From positions 8,122-72,121 of the forward strand of contig JAWKSY010000022.1 in the NCBI GenBank assembly GCA_041402125.1: a stretch of 64,000 nt of DNA, given 5' to 3'. Below the pieces are notes generated by a model that saw nothing but the letters and a program-made list of their open reading frames with translations, searched no databases and was not told where the DNA came from. This document shows, piece after piece, positions 44,155-53,218 of the stretch (positions are counted from its first letter, which is position 1; each line of letters begins with the position of its first letter). A program made the translations under genes and the position numbers. Origin of the DNA: JAWKSY01 sp041402125. GTDB taxonomy: Bacteria > Planctomycetota > GCA-002687715 > DRQF01.

Positions 44155-44191
44155 GAAGGAGCCCGTCGGTCCCTTGGGCGGCGGGCTCCTT
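44155..44191 (+). terminator. hairpin terminator after the TRASH-like gene
   Basis: AAGGAGCCCG pairs with CGGGCTCCTT around a G/C-rich loop, followed by a short T stretch (TTTC). It lies 25 bases after the stop codon. Confidence 0.65.
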
Positions 44192-44236
44192 TCGCGTCTC
44201 GGTCGTCTCCTGCCGCCCCGTTCCGGAGTGCGTCCC

Positions 44237-44599
44237 ATGCCGATCACCCGCCTCGCGCCCATCCTCCCCGTCCGCGACATGTCCGCCGCCGTCGAGTTCT
44301 ACGAGAAGCTGGGCTTCGAGCTCGTGAAGCGCGTCGACGCCTGGAACTGGGCGATGCTCGCCCGCGGCGAGGCGCGGATCATGGTCGATCAGTCGACGAA
44401 TCCGCATCCGGGGACCCGCCGCACCGGCGTCATCTACCTCTACGCCTCGGATCTCATCGCTTTCCATCGCGAGGCGACGGCGCGTGGTCTCGAGCTGCCG
44501 GAGCCGGAACCGACATTCTACGGAATGATCGAGATCCGGATCGAGGATCCCGACGGCAACCGGCTCTGGATCGGCGAGGAGCCGGCGACGGTCGGTTGA
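44237..44599 (+). CDS. glyoxalase/bleomycin-resistance (VOC) family protein
   Basis: 120 residues, a single VOC unit. It begins with the typical ILPVRDMSAAVEFYEKLGF and ends with IEDPDGNRLWIGEEP. In between, ARIMVDQ and VIYLYASDLIAFH supply the paired beta-alpha-beta-beta-beta modules. Metal-ligand positions are only partly conserved (no clear first His), so the protein may bind a ligand rather than catalyse. The ATG is used; an upstream in-frame ATG at 44174 would run through the terminator of the previous gene. Confidence 0.85.
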   Translation: MPITRLAPILPVRDMSAAVEFYEKLGFELVKRVDAWNWAMLARGEARIMVDQSTNPHPGTRRTGVIYLYASDLIAFHREATARGLELPEPEPTFYGMIEIRIEDPDGNRLWIGEEPATVG

Positions 44600-44747
44600 G
44601 AGTCCGCGAAGATACCCCCGCTGGCTTCGACCGGCTGCAACGGCGCCGGGCTTCGTCATGCCTCCTTGCCCGGCGCCGATTCGCACGGTCTCGGGCCGAC
44701 GCGGGGATATCTTCACGGACTCCGATCCCGACCGGCGCCGACCCGCC

Positions 44748-47468
44748 TCACTCCAGTCCGAGTCGCCGGAGCCCGCTCGCGACGTGGAGGTCGCGGGCGT
44801 GCCCGAGATTCGCCTCGTCGACGACGCCCTCGATGCGGACTGCGTGCCAGTGGACCTGCAGGTCGGTGTGCGTCCGCAGGAACACGCGCCCTCCCTGCGT
44901 CGTGGCGCCGCTCAGGGCCGCCACCGGAGCGTCGTCGACCGAGCAGGCGACGCGTCCCTTCTCGTCCCGCACCATCGAGACCCGGTAGCTCCGATCGAAC
45001 TCGAGGGCGAGATCGCCGCCGACGAGCTCGGCGAGCATCCCCTTGCGCAGCGATCCGAGGCAGCTCACCAGCGACGAGATGATGAAACTGCGGCCGCCGT
45101 CGTCGGCGAAGGCGACCCCGAAGTCGAAGGTGTCGGCGCGAGTGCGGTCGCGACCCGAGCTGTCGACCGAGATCGTGTACTCGATCGCGATCCGACCGGT
45201 CAGCGGCAGTCGCCAGATGGCCGCGGCCGACCCGCTCATCACGAGTCCGGACTCGTTGATCTCGAAGGTCGGCTTGCGGCCGAGGATGGCGGTGGCGAGA
45301 TCCTGCTCGGGGCCGAGGTTGCCCGGGTAGGCGGCGTCCACCGTGAAGTCCGCGAGCTGCGCCGGGTCCTTGAAGTCGTAGTCCACGCGGAGGCGCTTTT
45401 TACCCAGGTCCTCGACCTTGCCCCGGAGGCCCCATCCGGCCGACGGATCGGCATCGAAGGTCATCGCGAGGAGATGCCGGGCGAAGCCCCGTCGCGCCTC
45501 GGCATCGGGAAGGTCCGCGATCTTCTCGCCCTCCGCGAGGCGTTCCATGGCATCGAGCCGCGCGCGGGCCTGCGCGGCGTCGGTGACGGGGGCGTGGTCG
45601 AAGGCGGAGAGGAAGTCGGCCAGGCGACGTCCGTCGGCGAGATCGCGGCGGATCGCCGGCGCCGCCTTCGCGAGGCCGTGGCCGCCGGGACCGATCTCGC
45701 GCTCCTTCCCCGGATCGGTGAGGAGGAGGAGGTAGGCCTCGATCCACTCCCGATCGTCCCGCATCATCTTGCGCCGGCGGGCCAGCTTCATGAGTCCGTC
45801 GACGCCGAGGTCGGACCAGGAGAGGAACTCGCCCTTGTCGAGCTCGATCCCCTCGTCGGTCCTCCCCGCCGCGCGACGACTGACGGTCTTGCCGCTCTCC
45901 GCGTCCGTGACCCGGAAGAACCAGCGCTCCTCGACGGCCCGCTCGCCGAACTCGCGCCGGAAGGCGAGCAGCTCCTCGAGGCGGGCCTTCTCCGCCGTGG
46001 CGGCGGCATCGGCCGGCGCGGCGAGCATCGCGAGGGCGTCGCGGATGGAGCCGCGCGCCGCCGCCTGACGCGCCGCGGTCAGGCGGTGGGCGGCGAGCTT
46101 CTCCGCCGGGACCAGCTTCGAGACGTCGTAGCCGCCGACCTCCTCGAGACCGCGCGGTCCGGAGCGTTTCGGTCCCTCGGTGACGAGCGACTTGAGGTCG
46201 GCGCGCGTCACCTCGCCGACGACCTCTCCGTTGCCGAGACGGAGCTTCACGAGCGCGTCGGTCGGTCGGCCCGCCAGGCGGGCGACGTGGGTCAGGAAAC
46301 GGCGCTCGAGCTGCACGAGATCGATCTCGCCGAGCGTGCTGAAGAACGCGTCCTTGGGCGCGAGACCGGACTGCGCGGCCGTGACGTAGCGGTGGAAGAC
46401 GTCGCGGTAGGCGCCGTCCTCGCCCTCCTCCAGGAACTGCACGAGGAGGAAGGACTGCGTGTAGAGGAACTCCAGCGAGGCCGACACCGCGAGCGGATTC
46501 GAGGAACGCTTCAGGGCCCGCAGGGCGGACTGCTGGTAGCTGTCGATCTCGACGAGATCCCGGATGGGGTGGATGAGCGGACGCATCGCATCCGATTCCA
46601 GCGCCTCGACGAACCGCTGGATGCGCGTGCGGTGATAGTCCGATCGGGCCAGGTCGCGGGGCGGTTCGGAACCCAGGTAGTCGGCCATTCCCTCCGCGTA
46701 CCAGATCGGCTTCGGCATCGCGTCGTCGCCCTGGCACCAGGCGTGCTGGAGCTGGTGCGCGAACTCGTGGAGGATGGCCGAGCGCTTCTCCTCGTCGAGG
46801 AACTGACGGTCCGTCGTCGAGAAGCTCCGCTCCCAGGTCACCGCGAGCCGGTTCTTGAACTGGTAGTGCGCGCGCGAGGACATCCCCTCGTAGCCCTGCG
46901 CCGTCATGTAGTCGTCGTAGGCGCCCTTCGAGGAGAGGATCGCGAGGCAGTAGTAGCCGAAGCCCTCGCGCAGCTTCAGTCCGAGCGGCTCGGCGTAGCG
47001 CTCGCGGAAGCCCTTCTCGAGACGGGTGAGCAGTTCGGCGTAGCCCTTCGCCAGCTCGTCGTAGTACGCGTCCTCGTCCTTCGGCGGCCGCTGGACGATG
47101 AAGAAGAAGGGCAGGGCCTCGACCTCCCGGTAGTCGACCGCCTTCAGGTAGGGATCCCGGTGGAGGGCGCGACGCACCTCGAAGTGACCGAGCCGCTTCG
47201 GATCGGAACGGATGAACTCGATCCTCGCCTTGACCTCCTTCACGTGGCTCGCCCAGGCCTCTCGTTCGGCGGCGAGCGCCCTGGCGTCGAGCTTCTTGCC
47301 CTCGATCTCCTTCCACCGCTTCGTGTCGAAGAGGATGGACCAGGTGCCGAGGTCGGCCTTGTCGAAGTCCTCGAGGTGCTCGTAGGGATCGAAGGTGACC
47401 GAGCGTTGCGCACGGAGCCCCGTCGAGGTCACGGCGATCACGAGGATCGCGATAGCGATGCGGATCAT
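44748..47468 (-). CDS. secreted gluzincin-like (HExxH) protein with C-terminal concanavalin-like domain, paralogue A
   Basis: 906 residues with signal peptide (IAIAILVIAVTSTGLRAQ). A zinc-protease signature H234-EFA-H238 is followed by E259 in WYAEGMADYLG, the gluzincin pattern seen in DUF1570-type planctomycete proteins. A middle block (ERWFFRVTDAESGKTVSRRA, EFLSWSDLG) precedes a beta-rich C-terminal domain of about 200 residues (LRVDYDFKDPAQLADF to GGRVFLRTHTDLQVHW), like a LamG/3-keto-disaccharide-hydrolase fold. Its nearest relative is the divergent gene next door. Role unknown; peptide or glycan-linked substrate is a guess. Confidence 0.75.
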   Translation of the reverse strand: MIRIAIAILVIAVTSTGLRAQRSVTFDPYEHLEDFDKADLGTWSILFDTKRWKEIEGKKLDARALAAEREAWASHVKEVKARIEFIRSDPKRLGHFEVRRALHRDPYLKAVDYREVEALPFFFIVQRPPKDEDAYYDELAKGYAELLTRLEKGFRERYAEPLGLKLREGFGYYCLAILSSKGAYDDYMTAQGYEGMSSRAHYQFKNRLAVTWERSFSTTDRQFLDEEKRSAILHEFAHQLQHAWCQGDDAMPKPIWYAEGMADYLGSEPPRDLARSDYHRTRIQRFVEALESDAMRPLIHPIRDLVEIDSYQQSALRALKRSSNPLAVSASLEFLYTQSFLLVQFLEEGEDGAYRDVFHRYVTAAQSGLAPKDAFFSTLGEIDLVQLERRFLTHVARLAGRPTDALVKLRLGNGEVVGEVTRADLKSLVTEGPKRSGPRGLEEVGGYDVSKLVPAEKLAAHRLTAARQAAARGSIRDALAMLAAPADAAATAEKARLEELLAFRREFGERAVEERWFFRVTDAESGKTVSRRAAGRTDEGIELDKGEFLSWSDLGVDGLMKLARRRKMMRDDREWIEAYLLLLTDPGKEREIGPGGHGLAKAAPAIRRDLADGRRLADFLSAFDHAPVTDAAQARARLDAMERLAEGEKIADLPDAEARRGFARHLLAMTFDADPSAGWGLRGKVEDLGKKRLRVDYDFKDPAQLADFTVDAAYPGNLGPEQDLATAILGRKPTFEINESGLVMSGSAAAIWRLPLTGRIAIEYTISVDSSGRDRTRADTFDFGVAFADDGGRSFIISSLVSCLGSLRKGMLAELVGGDLALEFDRSYRVSMVRDEKGRVACSVDDAPVAALSGATTQGGRVFLRTHTDLQVHWHAVRIEGVVDEANLGHARDLHVASGLRRLGLE

Positions 47469-47546
47469 GGTCTTCGTCCGTGTCGGGCCCGATGCTGATG
47501 CGCATCCGGCCGGCCTGAATCCGGCCCCATGATAGCGGCGTCGACC

Positions 47547-47574
47547 GTCGGGAGTCGACCCGTCGACTCCCGAC
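47547..47574. promoter_or_regulatory. 13-bp palindrome in the divergent promoter region of the paralogue pair
   Basis: GTCGGGAGTCGAC and its perfect reverse complement, 2 bases apart, lie between the two divergent start codons. A TATCAT -10 box for the minus-strand gene lies at 47529-47534, so its -35 region would overlap the palindrome. A TAGAAT box for the plus-strand gene is at 47641. It is a candidate operator for joint control. Confidence 0.5.
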
Positions 47575-47708
47575 CCCGGTCGCCGGCGGGATCGTCCCCT
47601 CGCCTCCGGCCGAAATTGGACCGGTCCGCCCGGAGTCCGATAGAATCCGCGCCGTTCAGGCCGTCGCGGGCCGGGCCCCGCGCATTCCCACCGACTCCGG
47701 GGTCCCCG

Positions 47709-50423
47709 ATGTTCCGTCTCGCCCTTCTGGCCCTCCTGCTGACGACCGCCGGCTCGGTCGTCGCCCAGACGCGCTCCTTCGACCCCTGGAAGGACCTCAC
47801 CGGCTACGAGGAGGCGACGCGCGGCGAGTGGCAGTCCTTCTGCGACGTCGAGAAGTGGCGGGCGCGGCTCGGACTCGAGGTGGACGCGGCCGGGCTGGCG
47901 CGCCTCCGGGAGGAATGGACGGCGGAGAAGAAGGCGATCGACGAGAAGATCGTCGCGATCCTCGCCGACCCCCACGGGCGCTCGCGATTCCACCTCCGTC
48001 GGGTGCTCGAGTCCGACCCCTACCTGAAGGCGGTCGATTACCGCGAGATCGAGATCGCTCCCTTCTGCTTCGTCATCCAGCGTCCGCCGAAGGACGATCC
48101 GGAGTACTACCAGGACGTGGCGGATGCCTACGCCGGGGTGCTCCGCGACGTGGAGAAGGACTTCCGTCGGCTCCTGGTGGAACCCCTGAAGCTGACCCTG
48201 CGGCCGAAGCACGGTTTCTTCGGACTCGTCATCCTCGCCTCGGAGGGGAGCTACGTCGACTTCCTGAAGGCGCACCGGATCGCGACCGTGGCGAGCCGGG
48301 CGCACTACGATCCCGCGACGCGGCTGTCCGTGAGCTGGGAGCGGAGTTTCGGGCGCGGCTCCGCGAAGCACCTCGACGAGGAGAAGCGGATCGCCCTGCG
48401 CCACGAGCTGGTCCACGCGCTGCAATGGGCCTACATCGCGCGCCCGGCCGGAAAGCGACTCCCGGTCTGGCTCTCGGAAGGACTGGCCGAGTTCTTCGCG
48501 TACGGCCCGGGCGCGGATCCCGCCCCGGATTCGCTGGCGGCGCTTCGGATCCGCAACGTGCTCGACCTGCTCGCGTCCGAGACGGGTCAGCGTTACCTCC
48601 ATCCGATCCCGGATCTCGTCGAGATCCAGAGCTACGCCCAGTCGACGGACTTCGCGAAGCGACGGACCCAGGACCCCCGGGCGGAAGGGCGAGAGGTCGG
48701 CGGGCTCTACGGGCTCTCCTATCTCCTCGTCGAGTTCCTGCACGAGGCCCGGGGCGGCGCCTACCGCCCGCGCTTGCTCGACCTCGTCCGTCGGCTGGGC
48801 GCGGGGGAGGAGGCGGCGGCCGCCTTCTCGGGCGCCTTCGAGGGCATCTCGCCGGAGACGCTCGAGGCCGAGCTCATCGAGCGCGCCGCGCGCCTCGGGA
48901 GACGCGATCTCGCCGAGTTCGAGCACCGCAGTCTCGGCGGCGGCGTCCGCGTCGGATCGACCGCCCGGCCCGACGCCGCGGTGGCGGAGACGGCGCCGGC
49001 GGGGAAGCGTCGTCCGCCGCTCGGCCTGACGCCGGCCGAGCCCGTCGATTTCCGCTTCTTCGGCTCGATCTACACCTCGCCGGATTCCGGACGGATCGCG
49101 GTGCGCAAGATGCTCGCCGCCTTCGACATCGAGGGGGCGGAGCGGTTGCTCGCGCCCGTCAAGATCCAGCGGGCCTACGAGATCGGGCGGGAGGCCGCCC
49201 GACTCGCCAAGCTCAAGCGGGCCTTCGACGTGGTCGGGACCCGCGCGATCGAGGAGCGCTGGCTGGTTCCGGTCGAGGTCGACGGGAAGCGCGTGCATCG
49301 AAGGGTGCAGGCGGTGCACGACGACGGGCTCGAGCTCGATCGCGTCGGGCGCATCCGCTGGTCCGATCTCGGCGCGGCCGAGTTCCAGAAGCTCGGTCGC
49401 AAGAAGAAGATCTTCACCGGCGCCCTCGCCGAGCTCGACGACTACCTGCGGCTCCTGTCGGATCCGGAGGGCGCGAGGATCGCGGACGACGCCGAGAAGG
49501 AGATCAGGCAGGACGCGGAGAGGATCCGGGCCGACGTCCTCGATCCCCGCCCCTGGCTCGCCTACCGGCGCCTCTCCGCGGCGGTCTTCATCGACGACCC
49601 CGAGGTCGCCCGGCGGCGCCTCGCCGATCTCGAGGAGGTCTGCCGCGACGAGGTCCTCGTCGCGACCGTCGATCGCGAGAAGCTGGTCGAGTACGCGACC
49701 GCGCTCCTGAAGCTCGCCTTCCGGTGCGACGCCGGAACCAACTACGGTCTCGTCCGTCCGGTCGAGACGACGCCCGAGGGGCGCCTCCGCGTGAGCTACG
49801 ACTTCGCCGACGAGGCCCAGCTCGCCGACTTCCACTTCGGTTCCTATCCCCATGCGCTCTCGGACGAGGTCGACCTCTCGATCGGAGGCGGCGCGGTCCC
49901 TCGGATCCGGGCCCTCGCCAACGGCGGGCTCGAGGTGTCGGGCTCGGCGACCGGGCTCTGGCGTCTGCCGCTGAAGGGGAGGGTCATGGTGAGCTACCGC
50001 GTCGCCATCATCGAGGTGGCGAAGGGGAAGCTGGGTCGCCTCGACTTCGGCGCCGGGCTCGCGGACGACGGCGGCAAGAGCTTCCTCCTCGCCTCGCTCA
50101 ACGGTTCGCTCGCGGAGTTCCGCGGCGGCGTGATGACGAAGGTCGCCTCGACGACGTTCGCCCATCCGCGCGTCCTCGAGGACTACCAGGTGACGGTCGT
50201 TCGCGCGCCCGAGGGCGGGATCACCGCCCACGTCGACGGCGAGCTCGCGTCCGAGATCGAGAACACCACGGCGGACGGCGGCCGGATCTTCCTGCGCGCG
50301 CACACCGCCGCCCGGATCCGCTGGCTCGGGCTCGTCATCGAGGGCGAGCTCGACCGGGAGAACCTCGGGCACGCGCGCGACGCCTGGGTGGCGGCCGGCC
50401 TGCGACGACTGGGTCTGAACTGA
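47709..50423 (+). CDS. secreted gluzincin-like (HExxH) protein with C-terminal concanavalin-like domain, paralogue B
   Basis: 904 residues, signal peptide ending GSVVAQ. The same layout as its divergent neighbour: H232-ELV-H236 with E257 in WLSEGLAEFF, the shared block DPYLKAVDYREIE, FVIQRPPKDDPEYY, a middle ERWLVPVEVDGKRV and IRWSDLG segment, and the C-terminal beta domain (LRVSYDFADEAQLADFHF to GGRIFLRAHTAARIRW) ending ARDAWVAAGLRRLGLN. The two differ mostly around 440-520. Duplicated and inverted, so they may form a complex or act on related substrates. DinB follows after 31 bases on the same strand. Confidence 0.75.
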   Translation: MFRLALLALLLTTAGSVVAQTRSFDPWKDLTGYEEATRGEWQSFCDVEKWRARLGLEVDAAGLARLREEWTAEKKAIDEKIVAILADPHGRSRFHLRRVLESDPYLKAVDYREIEIAPFCFVIQRPPKDDPEYYQDVADAYAGVLRDVEKDFRRLLVEPLKLTLRPKHGFFGLVILASEGSYVDFLKAHRIATVASRAHYDPATRLSVSWERSFGRGSAKHLDEEKRIALRHELVHALQWAYIARPAGKRLPVWLSEGLAEFFAYGPGADPAPDSLAALRIRNVLDLLASETGQRYLHPIPDLVEIQSYAQSTDFAKRRTQDPRAEGREVGGLYGLSYLLVEFLHEARGGAYRPRLLDLVRRLGAGEEAAAAFSGAFEGISPETLEAELIERAARLGRRDLAEFEHRSLGGGVRVGSTARPDAAVAETAPAGKRRPPLGLTPAEPVDFRFFGSIYTSPDSGRIAVRKMLAAFDIEGAERLLAPVKIQRAYEIGREAARLAKLKRAFDVVGTRAIEERWLVPVEVDGKRVHRRVQAVHDDGLELDRVGRIRWSDLGAAEFQKLGRKKKIFTGALAELDDYLRLLSDPEGARIADDAEKEIRQDAERIRADVLDPRPWLAYRRLSAAVFIDDPEVARRRLADLEEVCRDEVLVATVDREKLVEYATALLKLAFRCDAGTNYGLVRPVETTPEGRLRVSYDFADEAQLADFHFGSYPHALSDEVDLSIGGGAVPRIRALANGGLEVSGSATGLWRLPLKGRVMVSYRVAIIEVAKGKLGRLDFGAGLADDGGKSFLLASLNGSLAEFRGGVMTKVASTTFAHPRVLEDYQVTVVRAPEGGITAHVDGELASEIENTTADGGRIFLRAHTAARIRWLGLVIEGELDRENLGHARDAWVAAGLRRLGLN

Positions 50424-50454
50424 ATCGCCCCCTCGCGGAGGAGGAGAGCCGCCC

Positions 50455-50952
50455 ATGGAATCCATCGAGCTGATCCGCGGGAACCTCCGGAAGAGCCGCG
50501 ACATCGTTCTCTCGAAGATCGAGGCGATGCGGGAGCACGGTCTCGTCTTCCCGACGCCGCGGGGCGGATCCCACACGATCTGGGTCCTCGGCCACCTCGC
50601 CTACATCGAGGGGCTCGTCGTCACGCGATTCGCGATGGGGGAGGACCATCCCCGCCCCGAGTGGAAGGAGATCTTCGACGGCGGCGAGGTCCCGGCGGAC
50701 CCGACCGCGTTCCCGGGCTTCGACGAGACGCTCGCGGTCTGTCGCGCCGCCCGCGAGGAGACGATCGCGCGCCTGGACGGTTTTTCTGAGGCCGATCTCG
50801 ACCGGCCGAGCCCCGGCTGCCCCGCGGGCGTCGAGGACACCTTCGGCACCTGGCGACACTGCTTCCAGTTCGTCGCCGACCACTGGTACATGCACCGCGG
50901 CCAGCTCGCCGACGCCCGCCGGGCCGCCGCGATCGACCGCATGTGGTTCTGA
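50455..50952 (+). CDS. DinB superfamily protein
   Basis: 165-residue four-helix-bundle protein of the DinB/YfiT-like putative metalloenzyme family. Metal-ligand histidines are in WVLGHLAYIEG and ADHWYMHRGQLADARR, the usual two-site pattern. Such proteins include bacillithiol/mycothiol-type S-transferases. The start (ATG after GGAGGAG) is good. It follows paralogue B closely and may be cotranscribed. Confidence 0.85.
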   Translation: MESIELIRGNLRKSRDIVLSKIEAMREHGLVFPTPRGGSHTIWVLGHLAYIEGLVVTRFAMGEDHPRPEWKEIFDGGEVPADPTAFPGFDETLAVCRAAREETIARLDGFSEADLDRPSPGCPAGVEDTFGTWRHCFQFVADHWYMHRGQLADARRAAAIDRMWF

Positions 50953-51048
50953 TCCGCCCCCGGCGACCCCGCGCGCGCCGACCTTGACGGGAGCGCGTCG
51001 CGGAGGGTCTGCTGGTCTCGTTGCTCGGCCCCCCCTCCGGAGTCCGCG

Positions 51049-53151
51049 ATGAAGCGCGCCGCCCTGGCCCTCGTCCTCGTCGTCATCAGCCCCGCCCTGC
51101 ATGCGCAGGACCCCGCCCCCGGGAGCCGGATGGTTCCGGAGGGAGCCTCCGTCGAGGAGGTCGTCCGCGCGGCGGCGGAGGTGCGGCCGCACCTGCGGCA
51201 GGTGGTGTGGCAGGAGATGGGGTTCACCGCCTTCGTCCACTTCGGGATGAACACCTTCACCGATCGAGAGTGGGGGGAGGGGAACGAGGATCCGGCTCTC
51301 TTCGACCCGAAGGAATTCGACGCGGACCAGTGGGTCGCGAGCTTCCGCGCCGCGGGGATGAAGGGGCTCGTGCTGACGGCGAAGCACCACGACGGCTTCT
51401 GTCTCTGGCCGACGAGGACGACGCCGCACTCGGTCGCGGCGAGCCCCTTCCGCGACGGGAAGGGGGACGTCGTCGGCGAGGTGGCGGCGGCCTGCCGTCG
51501 CGCCGGGCTGCGCTTCGGGATCTACCTCTCGCCCTGGGACCGGAACGCGAAGAGCTTCGGGACGAAGGAATACGACGAGCTCTTCCACGCCCAGCTCCGC
51601 GAGCTGATGACGGACTACGGACCGCTCTACGACGTCTGGTTCGACGGGGCGCACGCGCCGGCGGACCGACCCGAGATCTTCGACTGGGCGCGCCACTTCG
51701 CGCTGGTGCGGAAGCTCCAGCCCATGGCCTGCCTCTCGATCGTCGGGCCCGACGTCCGCTGGTGCGGCAACGAGGCCGGGCGGACGCGGGCCGAGGAGTG
51801 GAGCGTCGTGCCCCTGCCGACCGACCTTTCGGCGGCGGCGGAGGAGGACTGGCGCGTCGCGGCCGCCTACCGGTCGGTGGACGTCCAGGCCGCGGATCTC
51901 GGCTCGCGGGCGCGGCTCGCGGGCGCGCGGCGGCTCGTCTGGTGGCCGGCGGTGACGAATACCTCGATCCGGCCGGGCTGGTTCCACCATCCGGCCGAGG
52001 ACGGGAGCCTGAAGGGGCTCCTCGAGCTCTTCGACCTCTGGGTCGCGGCGGTGGGGGGGAACGGACACCTCCTGCTGAACGTCCCGCCGGACCGGCGGGG
52101 ACGCATCGCCGAGGGAGACGCGGCGCGTCTCGCCGAGCTGGGCGCGCTGCTCGACGCGACCTTCGGGCGTGACCTCGCCGCGGACGCGACGCGCAAGAAC
52201 TACGGGGGCCGCGTCCTCGAGGTGATCTTTCCCGAGGCGCGCGCGGCGAGCTTCCTCGACGTGCGCGAGGACGTGGAGTCGTCCAGCCAGCGCGTCGAGA
52301 GCTTCCGCCTCGACGCCTTCGACGGGAACGCCTGGCGCGAGGTCTCGCGCGGGTCGACGATCGGCATGCGCCGGATCCTGCGGTTGCCGACGACGCCCGC
52401 GCGCGGCTGGCGAGTCTGGGTGACCTCGTCCCGCGGGGCGCCGGCGCTTGCCGCGTTGAGCGTCCACCGCACTCCCGATCTGCTCGACGCCCCCCGCATC
52501 GATCGCGATCGCGAGGGGCGGGTGAGCCTCACCGCGCCGGGCGCGGGGTCCATCCTCTTCACCGTGGACGGGAGCGAGCCGGGGGAGGGGTCGAGCGTCT
52601 ACCTCGGGCCCTTCCCGCTGCCGGAGGGAGGGCGCGTCCGCGCGCGGGCGGTGCCGAAGGCGGGAGCGGCGGTCTTCGCGGCCGCGGGCGCCTCGCAGTC
52701 GGAGCGCCGTTTCGGCCTCGCCAAGGGCGGCTGGCGCATCCACGCCGTGAGCAGCGAGCAGGCGCCCGCGGAAGCGGCGGCGCTCGCGATCGACGAGGAC
52801 CCCGACACGCTCTGGCACACGCGCTACTCGCCCGACACCCCGAAGCACCCGCACTCCATCACCCTCGATCTCGGGGCCGAACGCGCGGTGGGCTCGGTCC
52901 TCTACACCCCGCGGCGCGGGCAGGGGAACGGCACGATCCTCCGCCTCGCCATCGAGGTCTCGCGCGACGGAAAGACCTGGGAGACGGCGGTCCCGGCCCG
53001 GGAGCTCGAGAACATGAAGGCCTCGCCGACGCCCCGGGAGATCCCGTTCGACGCTCCCCGGCGGGTTCGTTACCTTCGCCTCGTGGCGCTCGAGGAGATC
53101 GCCGGGCGGCCCTGGGCCAGCGCGGCGGAGATCGACGTCTTCGCCCCCTGA
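51049..53151 (+). CDS. GH29 alpha-L-fucosidase with chitobiase-like and F5/8C domains
   Basis: 700 residues, secreted (signal ending SPALHAQ). GH29 core at about 50-390: GFTAFVHFGMNTFTDREWG, VLTAKHHDGFCLWPT, FGIYLSPWD, and the nucleophile D199 in YDVWFDGAH. An LNVPPDRRGRI segment closes the core. It is followed by an Ig-like chitobiase-C-type module (ILFTVDGSEP, VRARAV) and a discoidin F5/8C carbohydrate-binding domain (about 560-700). With the GH95 enzyme and sulfatase it forms a fucan/fucoside-degrading set. It is 97 bases after DinB. Confidence 0.92.
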   Translation: MKRAALALVLVVISPALHAQDPAPGSRMVPEGASVEEVVRAAAEVRPHLRQVVWQEMGFTAFVHFGMNTFTDREWGEGNEDPALFDPKEFDADQWVASFRAAGMKGLVLTAKHHDGFCLWPTRTTPHSVAASPFRDGKGDVVGEVAAACRRAGLRFGIYLSPWDRNAKSFGTKEYDELFHAQLRELMTDYGPLYDVWFDGAHAPADRPEIFDWARHFALVRKLQPMACLSIVGPDVRWCGNEAGRTRAEEWSVVPLPTDLSAAAEEDWRVAAAYRSVDVQAADLGSRARLAGARRLVWWPAVTNTSIRPGWFHHPAEDGSLKGLLELFDLWVAAVGGNGHLLLNVPPDRRGRIAEGDAARLAELGALLDATFGRDLAADATRKNYGGRVLEVIFPEARAASFLDVREDVESSSQRVESFRLDAFDGNAWREVSRGSTIGMRRILRLPTTPARGWRVWVTSSRGAPALAALSVHRTPDLLDAPRIDRDREGRVSLTAPGAGSILFTVDGSEPGEGSSVYLGPFPLPEGGRVRARAVPKAGAAVFAAAGASQSERRFGLAKGGWRIHAVSSEQAPAEAAALAIDEDPDTLWHTRYSPDTPKHPHSITLDLGAERAVGSVLYTPRRGQGNGTILRLAIEVSRDGKTWETAVPARELENMKASPTPREIPFDAPRRVRYLRLVALEEIAGRPWASAAEIDVFAP

Positions 53152-53218
53152 GATCGGCGCGGAGACCCCGCGCGCCCGCGAACGGACCCCTCGCGATCCC
53201 TGCGCCCCGGAACCCGAG

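Noticed and set aside
47469..50576. Extension of paralogue A upstream through the whole of paralogue B on the minus strand
   Set aside because: The signal peptide Met at 47468 is the natural start; the rest is antisense noise.
52950..53218. Cobalamin riboswitch or Fur box before the chelate-type importer
   Set aside because: Only 67 bases lie between the genes and no B12-box or Fur-like AT palindrome is visible.
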